A stretch of DNA of 64,000 nt, taken from assembly GCA_040500365.1 (NCBI GenBank), contig CP148031.1, positions 682,001 through 746,000 of the forward strand. Reading direction: 5' to 3'. Position 1 is the first letter of the stretch, and each line of letters opens with the position of its first letter. Under the pieces are notes generated by a model. It worked only from the letters and a program-made list of their open reading frames with translations. It was not told where the DNA came from and searched no databases. Positions 25,151 to 33,271 of this stretch are shown piece after piece. Made by a program: the position numbers and the translations under genes. The stretch is from Dehalobacter alkaniphilus (GTDB lineage: Bacteria > Bacillota > Desulfitobacteriia > Desulfitobacteriales > Syntrophobotulaceae).

Positions 25151-26806
25151 ATGGGCGAAATCAACAGGAGGAATTTTTTAAAAGCCTCGATGCTTGGAGC
25201 AGCTGCAGCTGCTGTAGCCTCGGCATCTGTGGTGAAGGGGATGGTTAGCCCCTTGGTGGCTGATGCTGCGGACATCGTGGCTCCGATCACGGAAACCTCA
25301 GAATTTCCATACAAGGTGGATGCAAAGTACCAGCGTTACAATTGTATGAAGAACTTCTTTGAAAAGACTTTCGATCCGGAAGAAAACAAGACTCCTATTA
25401 AGTTTCATAACGACGATGTTTCCAAAATCACAGGCAAGAAAGATACGGGGAAAGACCTGCCCACGCTTAATGCGGAAAGACTTGGGATCAAAGGGCGTCC
25501 GGCGACACATACAGAAACAGGCGTTCTTTTCTATAGTCAGCATATGGGTGTCATGCCACCCCAGCGCAGTAAAGAAACAGGCTGGACCTCGTTGGATGAG
25601 GCCTTGAACGCCGGAGCCTGGGCTGTAGAATTTGATTTTTCCGGATTTAACGCAACAGTTGGTGGTGGTCCGGGAAGTTTAATCCCGTCTTATCCCATAA
25701 ATCCTATGACCAATGAAATGGCTAATGATCCTGTCCTGGTATCCGGGTTGTACAGCTGGGACAATAGCGATGCTGAAGGTGTGCGACAACAAAACCAACA
25801 GTGGAAATTCAAATCAAAGGAAGAAGCCAGTAAAATCGTTAAAAAAGCAGCCTGTTTCCTGGGAGCCGATCTGGTCGGCATCGCACCCTATGACGATCGT
25901 TGGACCTATGCTTCCTGGGGCAGGGATATTGAAAAACCTTTTAAACTACCCAACGGCAAAATCAAATATCTGCCATGGGATTTGCCAAAGATGCTGTCAG
26001 GCGGGGGAATAGAAGTTTTCGGACATACAGAATTTGAATCTGATTGGGAGAAGTATGGAGGTTTCAAACCAAAAAGTGTGATTGTCTTCGTTTTTGAAAT
26101 GGATATTGAAGCTTTGCGCACCTCACCGTCAGTCATTGCCAGTGCCGCGGCGGGGAAAGCTTACTCCAGTATGGGAGAAGTATCTTACAAAATCGCGGTT
26201 TTTCTGAGGAAGCTTGGCTATTATGCAACGTCGTCAGGAAACGATACCGGATTGAATGTTCCTTTGGCCGTTCAGGCCGGGCTTGGAGAAGCAGGCAGAA
26301 ACGGACTTTTAATTACCCAGAAATTCGGTCCGAGACATCGTATCGCCAAAGTCTACACCGACCTGGAACTTGCTCCGGACAAGCCGAGAAAATTCGGGGT
26401 ACGCGAGTTCTGCCGCCTGTGCAAAAAATGTGCGGATGCCTGCCCCGCCCAGGCCATCTCCCATGAGAAAGACCCTAAGGTTCTGCAGCCAGGGGATTGT
26501 GAGGAATCCGAAAATCCATATACTGAAAAATGGCATGTTGATGGCGAACGCTGCGGCTCTTTCTGGACCTATAACGGTAGTCCCTGCGCAAATTGTGTAG
26601 CTGTATGTTCGTGGAACAAACTCGAGACCTGGAACCACGACGTGGCCAGAATAGCCACCCAAATACCATTGATTCAGGATGCAGCCCGCAAGTTTGATGA
26701 GTGGTTCGGCTATAACGGGCCTGTAAACCCTGATGAAAGACTTGAATCGGGTTATGTTCAGAACATGGTAAAAGACTTCTGGAATAATCCTGAGTCTATA
26801 AAATGA
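25151..26806 (+). CDS. rdhA: Reductive dehalogenase catalytic subunit, PceA/DcaA type (copy 2)
   Basis: 551 residues, about 87% identical to copy 1 by hand count (about 70 differences). Signal RRNFLK, the mature start and both four-cysteine Fe-S motifs are intact, so it looks functional. Differences concentrate in residues 124-150 (SQHMGVMPPQRSKETGW here), 232-300 and 312-370, with one inserted residue (NATVGGG) and loss of the final Gln. The concentration in the middle of the protein suggests altered substrate pocket; this is inference. Followed by rdhB and a broken rdhC, so it would depend on RdhC/RdhT from the first operon. Confidence 0.95.
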   Translation: MGEINRRNFLKASMLGAAAAAVASASVVKGMVSPLVADAADIVAPITETSEFPYKVDAKYQRYNCMKNFFEKTFDPEENKTPIKFHNDDVSKITGKKDTGKDLPTLNAERLGIKGRPATHTETGVLFYSQHMGVMPPQRSKETGWTSLDEALNAGAWAVEFDFSGFNATVGGGPGSLIPSYPINPMTNEMANDPVLVSGLYSWDNSDAEGVRQQNQQWKFKSKEEASKIVKKAACFLGADLVGIAPYDDRWTYASWGRDIEKPFKLPNGKIKYLPWDLPKMLSGGGIEVFGHTEFESDWEKYGGFKPKSVIVFVFEMDIEALRTSPSVIASAAAGKAYSSMGEVSYKIAVFLRKLGYYATSSGNDTGLNVPLAVQAGLGEAGRNGLLITQKFGPRHRIAKVYTDLELAPDKPRKFGVREFCRLCKKCADACPAQAISHEKDPKVLQPGDCEESENPYTEKWHVDGERCGSFWTYNGSPCANCVAVCSWNKLETWNHDVARIATQIPLIQDAARKFDEWFGYNGPVNPDERLESGYVQNMVKDFWNNPESIK

Positions 26807-26872
26807 TAGTGATTTCAATGTCAAACATATTAATCAAAAGAGAAAAATATTATACGAGGAGTGAAAGGTATT

Positions 26873-27190
26873 ATGAAAATATATGATGTGTTGATTTGGA
26901 TGGCTCTAGGTATAACTGCATTGCTTATCCAATACGGAATCTGGCGGTATCTGAAAGGGAAGGGCAAAGATACCATACCTCTTCAAATCTGCGGGTTCCT
27001 CGCCAACTTTTTCTTTGTATTTGCTTTAGCCTGGGGATATTCCAGCTTTGCGGAGCGTGAATACCAAGCTATTGCCATGGGATTTATCTTCTTCGGAGGC
27101 ACGGCACTTATTCCTGCGATTATTACTTACAGGCTGGCTAACCGTCCGGCAAAAAAAATCAGAGGAAGTTCTGATACTATTTCTGCTTAG
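26873..27190 (+). CDS. rdhB: Reductive dehalogenase membrane anchor (copy 2)
   Basis: 105 residues, differing from copy 1 at only a handful of positions (for example KIYD for NIYD and FAERE for FSERE). Three membrane helices, intact. ATG 26873 follows GAGGAG and GAAAGG sites. Role as for copy 1: anchoring its cognate RdhA. Confidence 0.93.
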   Translation: MKIYDVLIWMALGITALLIQYGIWRYLKGKGKDTIPLQICGFLANFFFVFALAWGYSSFAEREYQAIAMGFIFFGGTALIPAIITYRLANRPAKKIRGSSDTISA

Positions 27191-27219
27191 CTATTAGAGT
27201 ATAAGCCATAGGATTTATT

Positions 27220-27256
27220 GGGGCCAGTAAGTGTCTCTTCAGATACTTACTGGCCC
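27220..27256 (+). promoter_or_regulatory. Intercistronic hairpin between rdhB and rdhC (copy 2)
   Basis: Same 13-bp core as at 20488-20529. The outer pairs change from GAG/CTC-type to GGG/CCC-type on both arms, preserving pairing. No T-run. Confidence 0.7.
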
Positions 27257-27297
27257 ATCTCAATAATCTTCATAATTTGTTAAGAGGTCGAAAAACT

Positions 27298-27510
27298 GTG
27301 AAAATAAAGAAAAATAAGGCAGTGTTGGAAAAAAGAAGAGGATGGGAATACTATTATCAATTTTCTCTACTTCTCACTGCCATAATAGCTATTTTATATG
27401 GTGTGTTCTGGGCTCCTCAATCGGTTGATTACAAGGGAATCATCCAAAAAAATGTTCTCGGCGTTATATCCATAGAAAAAATGATAGGGAATCGGACACA
27501 GGTGAGTTAG
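27298..27510 (+). pseudogene. rdhC: Truncated rdhC (copy 2)
   Basis: GTG 27298 starts a frame nearly identical to the first 63 codons of the complete rdhC; homology stops at 27493 (after KMIGN), where IS3-type sequence begins, and the frame ends eight codons later. Only the N-terminal helix and linker remain; the flavin domain (Thr168) and Cys motifs are lost. There is no rdhT in this module. Confidence 0.9.
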
Positions 27511-27896
27511 AGTAAAATAAACCTGTGGAGGATGAAAAAATGAGCAAAAATGGGAAAAGTTATGACGAACAATTTAAGAAAGATATCGTACGGCTGATAC
27601 AAGAAGAGAATCGGTCAATATACCTTTTTCAGCACCATCAAATCAGAAAAGCTGCATCACAGGGAAGTACAAGGACCTGAAAGAAGCAAGAAATGATATA
27701 TTCTGGTATATAGAAGGCTTCTACAATCGAAAGCGAAGACACCAAGCATTGGGCAACATAACACCAGTTGAATTCTTAAAGAGATACTATGAATATCAAC
27801 GAAGAGCCGCTTAGCAAAGTCGTTTGGCCGTTGTCAAGGGCGAGTAACGCTCGTTCATCGGAGGCGAAGCCGAAGACCCTTGATAGCCAGGATACA
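27494..27896 (+). mobile_element. Internally deleted IS3-family element (copy 3)
   Basis: The left end (GAGTAAAATAAACCTGTGG) and an orfA start (ATG 27541, KNGKSYDEQFKKDIVRLIQ) are fused after about 25 codons to the last part of orfB (RNDIFWYIEGFYNRKRRHQAL), then the right end GCCAGGATACA. No functional transposase. It truncates rdhC copy 2. Confidence 0.82.
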
Positions 27897-28025
27897 CTAA
27901 GACCCTCTTGGCCTTATGCCACCCGGCGAGGGCGGTCTCCTGCTACCAAATTGAAATATTGAGGAATTCTAAGAATTCATTAGAAAAACTAACTCTAGAG
28001 TGTCTGTTTTATCGAGAAAAGGTCA
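27622..28025 (+). repeat. Framing direct repeat, right copy
   Basis: Same orientation and near-identical to 13847-14270, including the non-IS tail that ends ATCGAGAAAAGGTCA. Marks the right edge of the accessory island; chromosomal genes resume at 28156. Confidence 0.8.
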
Positions 28026-28155
28026 AATTAATCTAATCCAAACAGATGCACTGGCAGGATAAATGTGAATATAAAAAGAAAATATATAAAAAATTAATCA
28101 TAGGATAAAATGAATTTTTAATTCTCAATATACCAGAAACTAAGGGGGTATTGCT

Positions 28156-29418
28156 ATGAGTCTTGTCTATGTAGGGTTTGTTCCTCATCCTCCAATTCTC
28201 GTGCCTGAGGTCGGGCATGGTGAAGAAAAAGGTTGTCAGCAAACAGCAGAGGCTTATAGGACGCTCGTTCAGCAAGTCATTGGGATGAATACGCAGACGG
28301 TTCTGATTGTATCTCCTCATGCGCAGCTGGCCGAGCAGGGTTTGGTAATCTTAGACGGAGACACTCTCTCCGGGAGTTTCAGCCGTTTTGGGGCAGGCCA
28401 GGTTAGCTTAAGCTTTGAAACAGATCAGCAACTCGTGGAGACCATCAAGGAAGAGATTCCTGATGCTTTTCCTGTCCGGGCAGAGCTCGATCATGGTTCG
28501 CTCATCCCGCTTTACTTTCTTCATCAAGCCGGATGGTCCGGAAAGATCGTTGTCTTAAGCATGCCGATGAGCAGTCCGGAACATTACGGAAAAAAAGTTG
28601 GCCAAATTTTAAATGATGCAGCTGAACGCTGCGCCTTGATTGCAAGCGGTGACCTTTCCCACCGGCTCAAAGAAGACGGACCTTATGGATTCCACCCTTC
28701 AGGCCCCAAACTGGACCAGCTTATAGTCAAAGGATTGAAAAGAGATACAACACTGCTCAGGGGGATTCCCGCTAGTCTTTTGGATGAAGCAGGTCAGTGC
28801 GGCTATCATTCCCTGCTGTTTGCACTCGGGGCGAGAGAAGGCGCGATTAAGGTTCTCTCCTATGAAGGACCGTTTGGTGTAGGTTATCTCATTGCTGAGA
28901 TCTTTCGTTCTTCACCGATTGCCGGTTATGCCAGGGAATGCCTGACTTACTATCTTACATCCCAGCCTTTTGACAGGTTAAATATTCCTGGAGACCCTCT
29001 ACTGAAAGAAAAGAAAGGCTGCTTTGTTTCCCTTAAAAAGGATGGGACTTTGCGGGGCTGCATTGGTACGATCCAACCGGTAAGAGAAAACCTGGCTTCA
29101 GAAATTAGACATAACGCCATAGCAGCAGGTACCCAGGATCCACGCTTTTGGCCGATCCAAGCGGAAGAACTGCCCTTAATATCTGTATCTGTCGATGTTC
29201 TTGGAGACACGGAGAAGATTACTGGACCCGAAGAGCTGGATCCTCAACGTTACGGGGTAGTTGTACGCCGGGGTGGAAAGGTCGGGTTGTTGCTGCCTCA
29301 TCTTGAAGGGATTGATACGGTTGAGGAACAGGTCGTAATAGCCAAACAGAAAGCTGGTATTGATTCGGAGGAGGAAGTCGAGCTCTGGCGTTTTGAAGTC
29401 GAACGTTTTTTTGAATAA
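28156..29418 (+). CDS. Fused MEMO-like / AMMECR1 protein (AmmeMemoRadiSam system)
   Basis: 420 residues in two domains. Residues about 1-255 are the class III extradiol dioxygenase-like (LigB/MEMO) fold, with PHPPILVPEVG, SPHA, and ASGDLSHRL motifs. Residues about 260-420 are AMMECR1, with the invariant LRGCIGT. In many anaerobes these two proteins and a radical SAM enzyme form the AmmeMemoRadiSam set, of unknown function; here A and B are one polypeptide. AAGGGGG precedes the ATG. The radical SAM partner follows after 12 nt. Confidence 0.9.
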   Translation: MSLVYVGFVPHPPILVPEVGHGEEKGCQQTAEAYRTLVQQVIGMNTQTVLIVSPHAQLAEQGLVILDGDTLSGSFSRFGAGQVSLSFETDQQLVETIKEEIPDAFPVRAELDHGSLIPLYFLHQAGWSGKIVVLSMPMSSPEHYGKKVGQILNDAAERCALIASGDLSHRLKEDGPYGFHPSGPKLDQLIVKGLKRDTTLLRGIPASLLDEAGQCGYHSLLFALGAREGAIKVLSYEGPFGVGYLIAEIFRSSPIAGYARECLTYYLTSQPFDRLNIPGDPLLKEKKGCFVSLKKDGTLRGCIGTIQPVRENLASEIRHNAIAAGTQDPRFWPIQAEELPLISVSVDVLGDTEKITGPEELDPQRYGVVVRRGGKVGLLLPHLEGIDTVEEQVVIAKQKAGIDSEEEVELWRFEVERFFE

Positions 29419-29430
29419 CAGGAAAGAGGG

Positions 29431-30384
29431 ATGAAGCATATGACAGGATTTTCTGAATGTCCGCTATGTCCGCATCACTGTAAACTCAAAGAAGGCCAGT
29501 CCGGATTCTGTAAGGTCAGAGGGTGTCGGAACGGTGAAATCATACCGCTGACTTTTGCTGAAGTCGCTGCGTTTCATCTTGATCCTGTGGAGAAGAAACC
29601 GCTTTATCATTTCTATCCGGGAAGCTGGATATTCTCTGTCGGCGGCTATGGCTGCAACCTGCACTGCTTCTTCTGCCAGAACCATGAGATCTCCCAGAAA
29701 TATGAGCAGGGCCGCCGAATTTCCCCGAAGCAGCTGACGGAAATGGCCGGGGAAGACCAGTCCGTCGGGATTTGCTTTACGTATACGGAGCCTCTGGTCT
29801 GGTACGAAATGATCATGGAGACAGCTCCGCTGGTCAAAGAACGGGGAGGAAAGGTCGTTCTGGTATCCAATGGGATCATCGAACAGAAATACCTCGAATA
29901 TCTAATCCCTTACATCGATGCGGTCAATATTGATATCAAAGGGTTTACCCCGGAATTCTACGAGAAATACACCGGAGGGAAACTGGAGTGGGTGTTAAAA
30001 ACAGTTGAAACGCTGGTGTCAAACGTTCATACCGAGATCACAACGCTTGTTATCCCGAACTTGAATGACAGTCCGCAGGAAATTGAGGCGCTGGCCAAAT
30101 GGCTGTCCGGCTTAAATACTCCGCTGGCGTGGCATTTGAGCAAATATCATCCAATGCATAAAAGCAAAATACCGGCAACAGATGAAAAGAAGCTGAAGAA
30201 ACTATGGGGGTTGGCCAAAGATTGCCTACCGTATGTGTACCTTGGAAATATGGCAGGAGGCAACACAACCTATTGTCCGCAATGCGGTCAGGAGGTTATT
30301 ACCAGAGACATGCAGGTCACCGTTAAAACCACAGAAGGGAAATGCCGATGCGGTCAAGAAATTTGGGGAGTTGGACTCTTATGA
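29431..30384 (+). CDS. AmmeMemoRadiSam system radical SAM enzyme
   Basis: 317 residues. GYGCNLHCFFCQNHEISQ contains the radical SAM CxxxCxxC motif (near residue 75), preceded by an N-terminal CPLCPHHC / CKVRGCRNG cysteine module and followed by a C-terminal zinc-ribbon-like pair (CPQCGQE and CRCGQE). It resembles glycyl-radical-activase-like PflA relatives. The real modification target is unknown; it likely acts on or with the MEMO/AMMECR1 protein next door. ATG 29431 or ATG 29440 may be the start (GAGGG is 9 nt before the latter). Confidence 0.88.
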   Translation: MKHMTGFSECPLCPHHCKLKEGQSGFCKVRGCRNGEIIPLTFAEVAAFHLDPVEKKPLYHFYPGSWIFSVGGYGCNLHCFFCQNHEISQKYEQGRRISPKQLTEMAGEDQSVGICFTYTEPLVWYEMIMETAPLVKERGGKVVLVSNGIIEQKYLEYLIPYIDAVNIDIKGFTPEFYEKYTGGKLEWVLKTVETLVSNVHTEITTLVIPNLNDSPQEIEALAKWLSGLNTPLAWHLSKYHPMHKSKIPATDEKKLKKLWGLAKDCLPYVYLGNMAGGNTTYCPQCGQEVITRDMQVTVKTTEGKCRCGQEIWGVGLL

Positions 30385-30425
30385 CCAATGACAGGTTTAG
30401 GATTAACCGGATATGCGTAATATTA

Positions 30426-30457
30426 AATAATGTATACAGGAATGTATACATTATTTA
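30426..30457. terminator. 13-bp perfect hairpin after the radical SAM gene
   Basis: AAATAATGTATAC and GTATACATTATTT flank the loop AGGAAT. AT-rich and symmetric, so either a weak bidirectional terminator or an operator for the amt promoter just downstream. Confidence 0.5.
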
Positions 30458-30471
30458 AACGAAAAACCTCT

Positions 30472-30499
30472 TTACAGATTGTTTACCGGGTAATATAGT
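30472..30499 (+). promoter_or_regulatory. Sigma-A-type promoter for the amt leader
   Basis: TTTACA (30472-30477) and TATAGT (30494-30499) with 16-nt spacing; transcription would start near 30506 and enter the attenuator-like leader. Confidence 0.5.
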
Positions 30500-30532
30500 A
30501 CAGATAGATCGTTTGTTATACGCAAGTCAATC

Positions 30533-30580
30533 AGGCAACGGGGCCTCAAAAAAGTGCAATACTTTTTTGAGGCTTTTTTT
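30533..30580 (+). promoter_or_regulatory. Candidate ANTAR-type antiterminator: hexaloop overlapping a terminator ahead of amt
   Basis: A stem AGGC/GCCT encloses the six-base loop AACGGG, with A at position 1 and G at position 4 as in ANTAR-bound hexaloops. Its 3' arm GCCT (30543-30546) is also the first part of an intrinsic terminator (GCCTCAAAAAAGT / ACTTTTTTGAGGC then seven T), so the two structures exclude each other. The first hexaloop expected upstream is not clear, and no ANTAR protein is encoded here. Confidence 0.5.
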
Positions 30581-30666
30581 ATTAGTCAATCGGCGCGTGG
30601 CTAAAGACTTGTATCAGACTATCTATAAAACCTAAGAAACATCAAGAAACTAAGGAGGAGAAGAAA

Positions 30667-31929
30667 ATGAATTACACAACTGGGGATATTGGGTTTATGA
30701 TTATTTCCACCGCACTTGTTATGTTAATGACACCCGGTCTGGCCTTTTTTTACGGAGGACTGGTTAAAAAACGTCATGTTTTATCCATGATGATGCAAAG
30801 TATTATAGCAATGGGTGTTGTAACACTTATCTGGGTAGTTTTAGGTTATTCGCTTGCTTTTGGACCGGATATCGGTTCAGTCATTGGCGGGCTCGACCAT
30901 CTGATGTTGAATGGCGTAGGGCTGGAGCCGCGAACTGAAGGCGCTACGATTCCGCATCTGCTTTTTATGGTTTTTCAGATGATGTTCGCGATCCTGACAC
31001 CGGCCTTGATGACTGGGGCAACAGCCGAACGCTTGCGTTTTCCCGCATTTGTTTTGTTGATGAGTTTCTGGAGTTTACTGGTGTACGTTCCGATCGCGCA
31101 CTGGGTATGGGGGGGCGGCTGGCTTGGAAATTTAGGTGCACTTGATTTTGCCGGCGGTACTGTCGTTCATATCAGTTCAGGTTTCTCCGGTCTGATCGCA
31201 GCACTTGTGATCGGAAAACGCATCAATAAGTCTACAGATCCGACTATTCCGCATAATATTCCTTACGTGATTCTGGGCGGAACCCTGCTATGGTTTGGCT
31301 GGTTTGGCTTTAATGCAGGCAGTGAACTGGCGGCTGACGGAATTGCAGTAATCGCTTTTGTGACCACATTTATTGCAGCTGCCTTAGGGCTTTTGGGCTG
31401 GGTCGTTGCAGAAAAACTGCACCGTGGAAAGCCCACTGTCCTGGGTGCAATTTCCGGAGCTGTTGCCGGACTGGTAGCCATAACACCTGCTTGTGCCTAT
31501 GTAACAAATGCCTCCGCAATGGTAATTGGCCTTGTAGCCGGCGGATTATGCTACTTTGCAGTTGCAATCCTTAAAGATAAGCTTGGTTATGACGACGCGC
31601 TGGATGCCTTTGGCATCCACGGAATCGGCGGAACCTGGGGAGCTCTGGCGACAGGCATCTTCTGCACAACCGCAGTTAACCCTCTCGGTAAAGACGGCCT
31701 ATTCTACTCTGGTGAGTTCCATCAAGTCGGCATACAGCTCATCGCAGTACTGGCAACGTATATATACGCAGGTCTGGTAACGTTTATCCTACTGAAAGTC
31801 ATCGGAGCAATCACTCCGCTCACAGCTACAGACGCTGAACAGGTCAGCGGTCTTGATACAACCCAACACGGAGAAAGTGCTTATCCCGATTTTGAAGGAT
31901 TAACAGCAAATTCGATCTATAATTTATAG
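30667..31929 (+). CDS. amt: Ammonium transporter
   Basis: 420 residues with about eleven membrane helices and the Amt signatures: GLAFFYGGLVKK near residue 25, DFAGGTVVHISSGFSGL (twin-His region, first His) and DDALDAFGIHGIGGTWGAL (second His). It conducts ammonium into the cell for GlnN/GdhA. AAGGAGG precedes the ATG. No glnB/glnK follows, which is unusual since amt is usually paired with a PII gene. Preceded by a promoter and a terminator-bearing leader. Confidence 0.95.
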   Translation: MNYTTGDIGFMIISTALVMLMTPGLAFFYGGLVKKRHVLSMMMQSIIAMGVVTLIWVVLGYSLAFGPDIGSVIGGLDHLMLNGVGLEPRTEGATIPHLLFMVFQMMFAILTPALMTGATAERLRFPAFVLLMSFWSLLVYVPIAHWVWGGGWLGNLGALDFAGGTVVHISSGFSGLIAALVIGKRINKSTDPTIPHNIPYVILGGTLLWFGWFGFNAGSELAADGIAVIAFVTTFIAAALGLLGWVVAEKLHRGKPTVLGAISGAVAGLVAITPACAYVTNASAMVIGLVAGGLCYFAVAILKDKLGYDDALDAFGIHGIGGTWGALATGIFCTTAVNPLGKDGLFYSGEFHQVGIQLIAVLATYIYAGLVTFILLKVIGAITPLTATDAEQVSGLDTTQHGESAYPDFEGLTANSIYNL

Positions 31930-31962
31930 AAGCAACAAGATTGCGGTATAAGTGCAGACCTA

Positions 31963-31993
31963 AAGTATGATATGCAGTAAAGTATGATATGCA
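31963..31993 (+). repeat. Short tandem direct repeat
   Basis: AAAGTATGATATGCAG occurs twice in a row 34-65 nt downstream of the amt stop. No function evident. Confidence 0.5.
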
Positions 31994-32016
31994 GATGTAA
32001 TCTTATGAAGATAATG

Positions 32017-32080
32017 AGACCGGAATCCAGATGTATGCCACCGCTAGGCTGGAAATACATTTGATTCCGGTTTCTGGCTT
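32017..32080 (+). terminator. Terminator downstream of amt
   Basis: ACCGGAATC pairs with GATTCCGGT, with an inner ATGTAT/ATACAT extension and a loop of about 18 nt; TTTCT follows. Confidence 0.65.
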
Positions 32081-32266
32081 TATATGGAGAAATTACAGGT
32101 TTCTTCGCCATTGTTGTTTTGTTTCAGACCAACTAAAGCTATAATAGGATACAGGAAAAGACAAAGAAGTATCTATGACACAAGACAAGTCTATGATGCA
32201 GAGACTTATTTAACACATGACCTAGCAAAAGAGATACGATATTGCACGTTGAAACCGGGGTTGAAC

Positions 32267-33199
32267 ATGAACAAACGCTATTATACATTAAATGAACATT
32301 TCCGCGGATTTTTTGGTGAAAAAGTCATCAAAGTATCTTTGGATGCAGGTCTCAGCTGCCCGAACCGGGATGGGACGATAAGTGATGGAGGCTGTATATT
32401 TTGCAGTGAAAAAGGTTCCGGAGATTTTGCAGGGCAAAGAGGGCTGTCCATTCGCGAACAGTTTAACCAGGTTCGGGAGAGGACTTTGAAAAAATGGCCA
32501 AAAGCGAAATATATTGCTTATTTTCAATCGTTTTCTGCGACGTATGGTCCTGAAGATTATCTGGAAAATTTGTACCAGGAAGCGTTAGCGCTGGAAGATG
32601 TCGTCGGCATATCCGTTTCGACCAGACCGGACTGTCTGAACGAAGCGATCCTTGATGTTCTGGAAGACCTGAATAAACAGACCTATCTATGGGTAGAACT
32701 GGGTGTGCAGTCTGTTCATAACAAAACACTGGACTGGCTGAACAGGGGACATGATTTTGACTGTTTCCTGGAGGGTGTGAATAAGCTCAGACAAAGGAAT
32801 ATCCAGGTCTGTACCCATATCATCATGGGGCTTCCCTGTGAAACCCGGGAGGAAATGTTCAGGACAGCACAGGTGATCAGTCAAATCCCGATACAGGGTA
32901 TAAAGATTCATTCGCTTCATATTTTAAGAGGGACTCCGCTTGCGGATCTCTACAGCCAGGGGAGTCTTCAACTGCTTTCAATGGAACAATATATAGATCT
33001 CGTAGCCAATATCCTGGAGATTCTTCCTCCCAATATGATCATCCACAGACTTATGGGCGACGGACCTCTCAATGATGTCATTGCCCCAATGTGGACCCGA
33101 CGTAAATGGGAGGTCTTAAACGGCATCGACCAAGAGATGGAACGAAGAGGAAGCTTTCAAGGAATTCATTATAACGCCAAAATCCCGTTAACCTGGTAA
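32267..33199 (+). CDS. TIGR01212 / YhcC-family radical SAM protein
   Basis: About 310 residues from ATG 32267, the length and start of the family (MNKRYYTLNEHFRGFFG). Cluster ligands lie in SLDAGLSCPNRDG and GGCIFCSEKGSGDFAG. Further family blocks: YFQSFSATYGP, GISVSTRPDC, WVELGVQSVHNKTLDWLNRGHD. It is cytoplasmic; function unknown, related to Elp3/MiaB-type radical SAM proteins, so RNA modification is a possibility only. The frame is open to 32084 upstream but there is no support for a longer protein. The last codons form part of a terminator stem. Confidence 0.85.
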   Translation: MNKRYYTLNEHFRGFFGEKVIKVSLDAGLSCPNRDGTISDGGCIFCSEKGSGDFAGQRGLSIREQFNQVRERTLKKWPKAKYIAYFQSFSATYGPEDYLENLYQEALALEDVVGISVSTRPDCLNEAILDVLEDLNKQTYLWVELGVQSVHNKTLDWLNRGHDFDCFLEGVNKLRQRNIQVCTHIIMGLPCETREEMFRTAQVISQIPIQGIKIHSLHILRGTPLADLYSQGSLQLLSMEQYIDLVANILEILPPNMIIHRLMGDGPLNDVIAPMWTRRKWEVLNGIDQEMERRGSFQGIHYNAKIPLTW

Positions 33200-33218
33200 A
33201 TGCGGTTAACGGGATTTT
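33179..33218. terminator. Terminator overlapping the end of the radical SAM gene
   Basis: A perfect 15-bp stem (AAAATCCCGTTAACC and its complement) with the stop codon TAA in the loop; symmetric A and T runs let it serve both this gene and the converging aminomutase gene. Confidence 0.85.
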
Positions 33219-33271
33219 ACTTGAGAGAGTGATTTTACTGACTTCTATATGACTAAGGCATGCAATCAAAC

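Noticed and set aside
30599..30612. Sigma-54 promoter just upstream of amt
   Set aside because: TGGCTAAAGACTTGTA has GG-N10-GT rather than GG-N10-GC and a poor -24 block; a sigma-A promoter with leader fits better.
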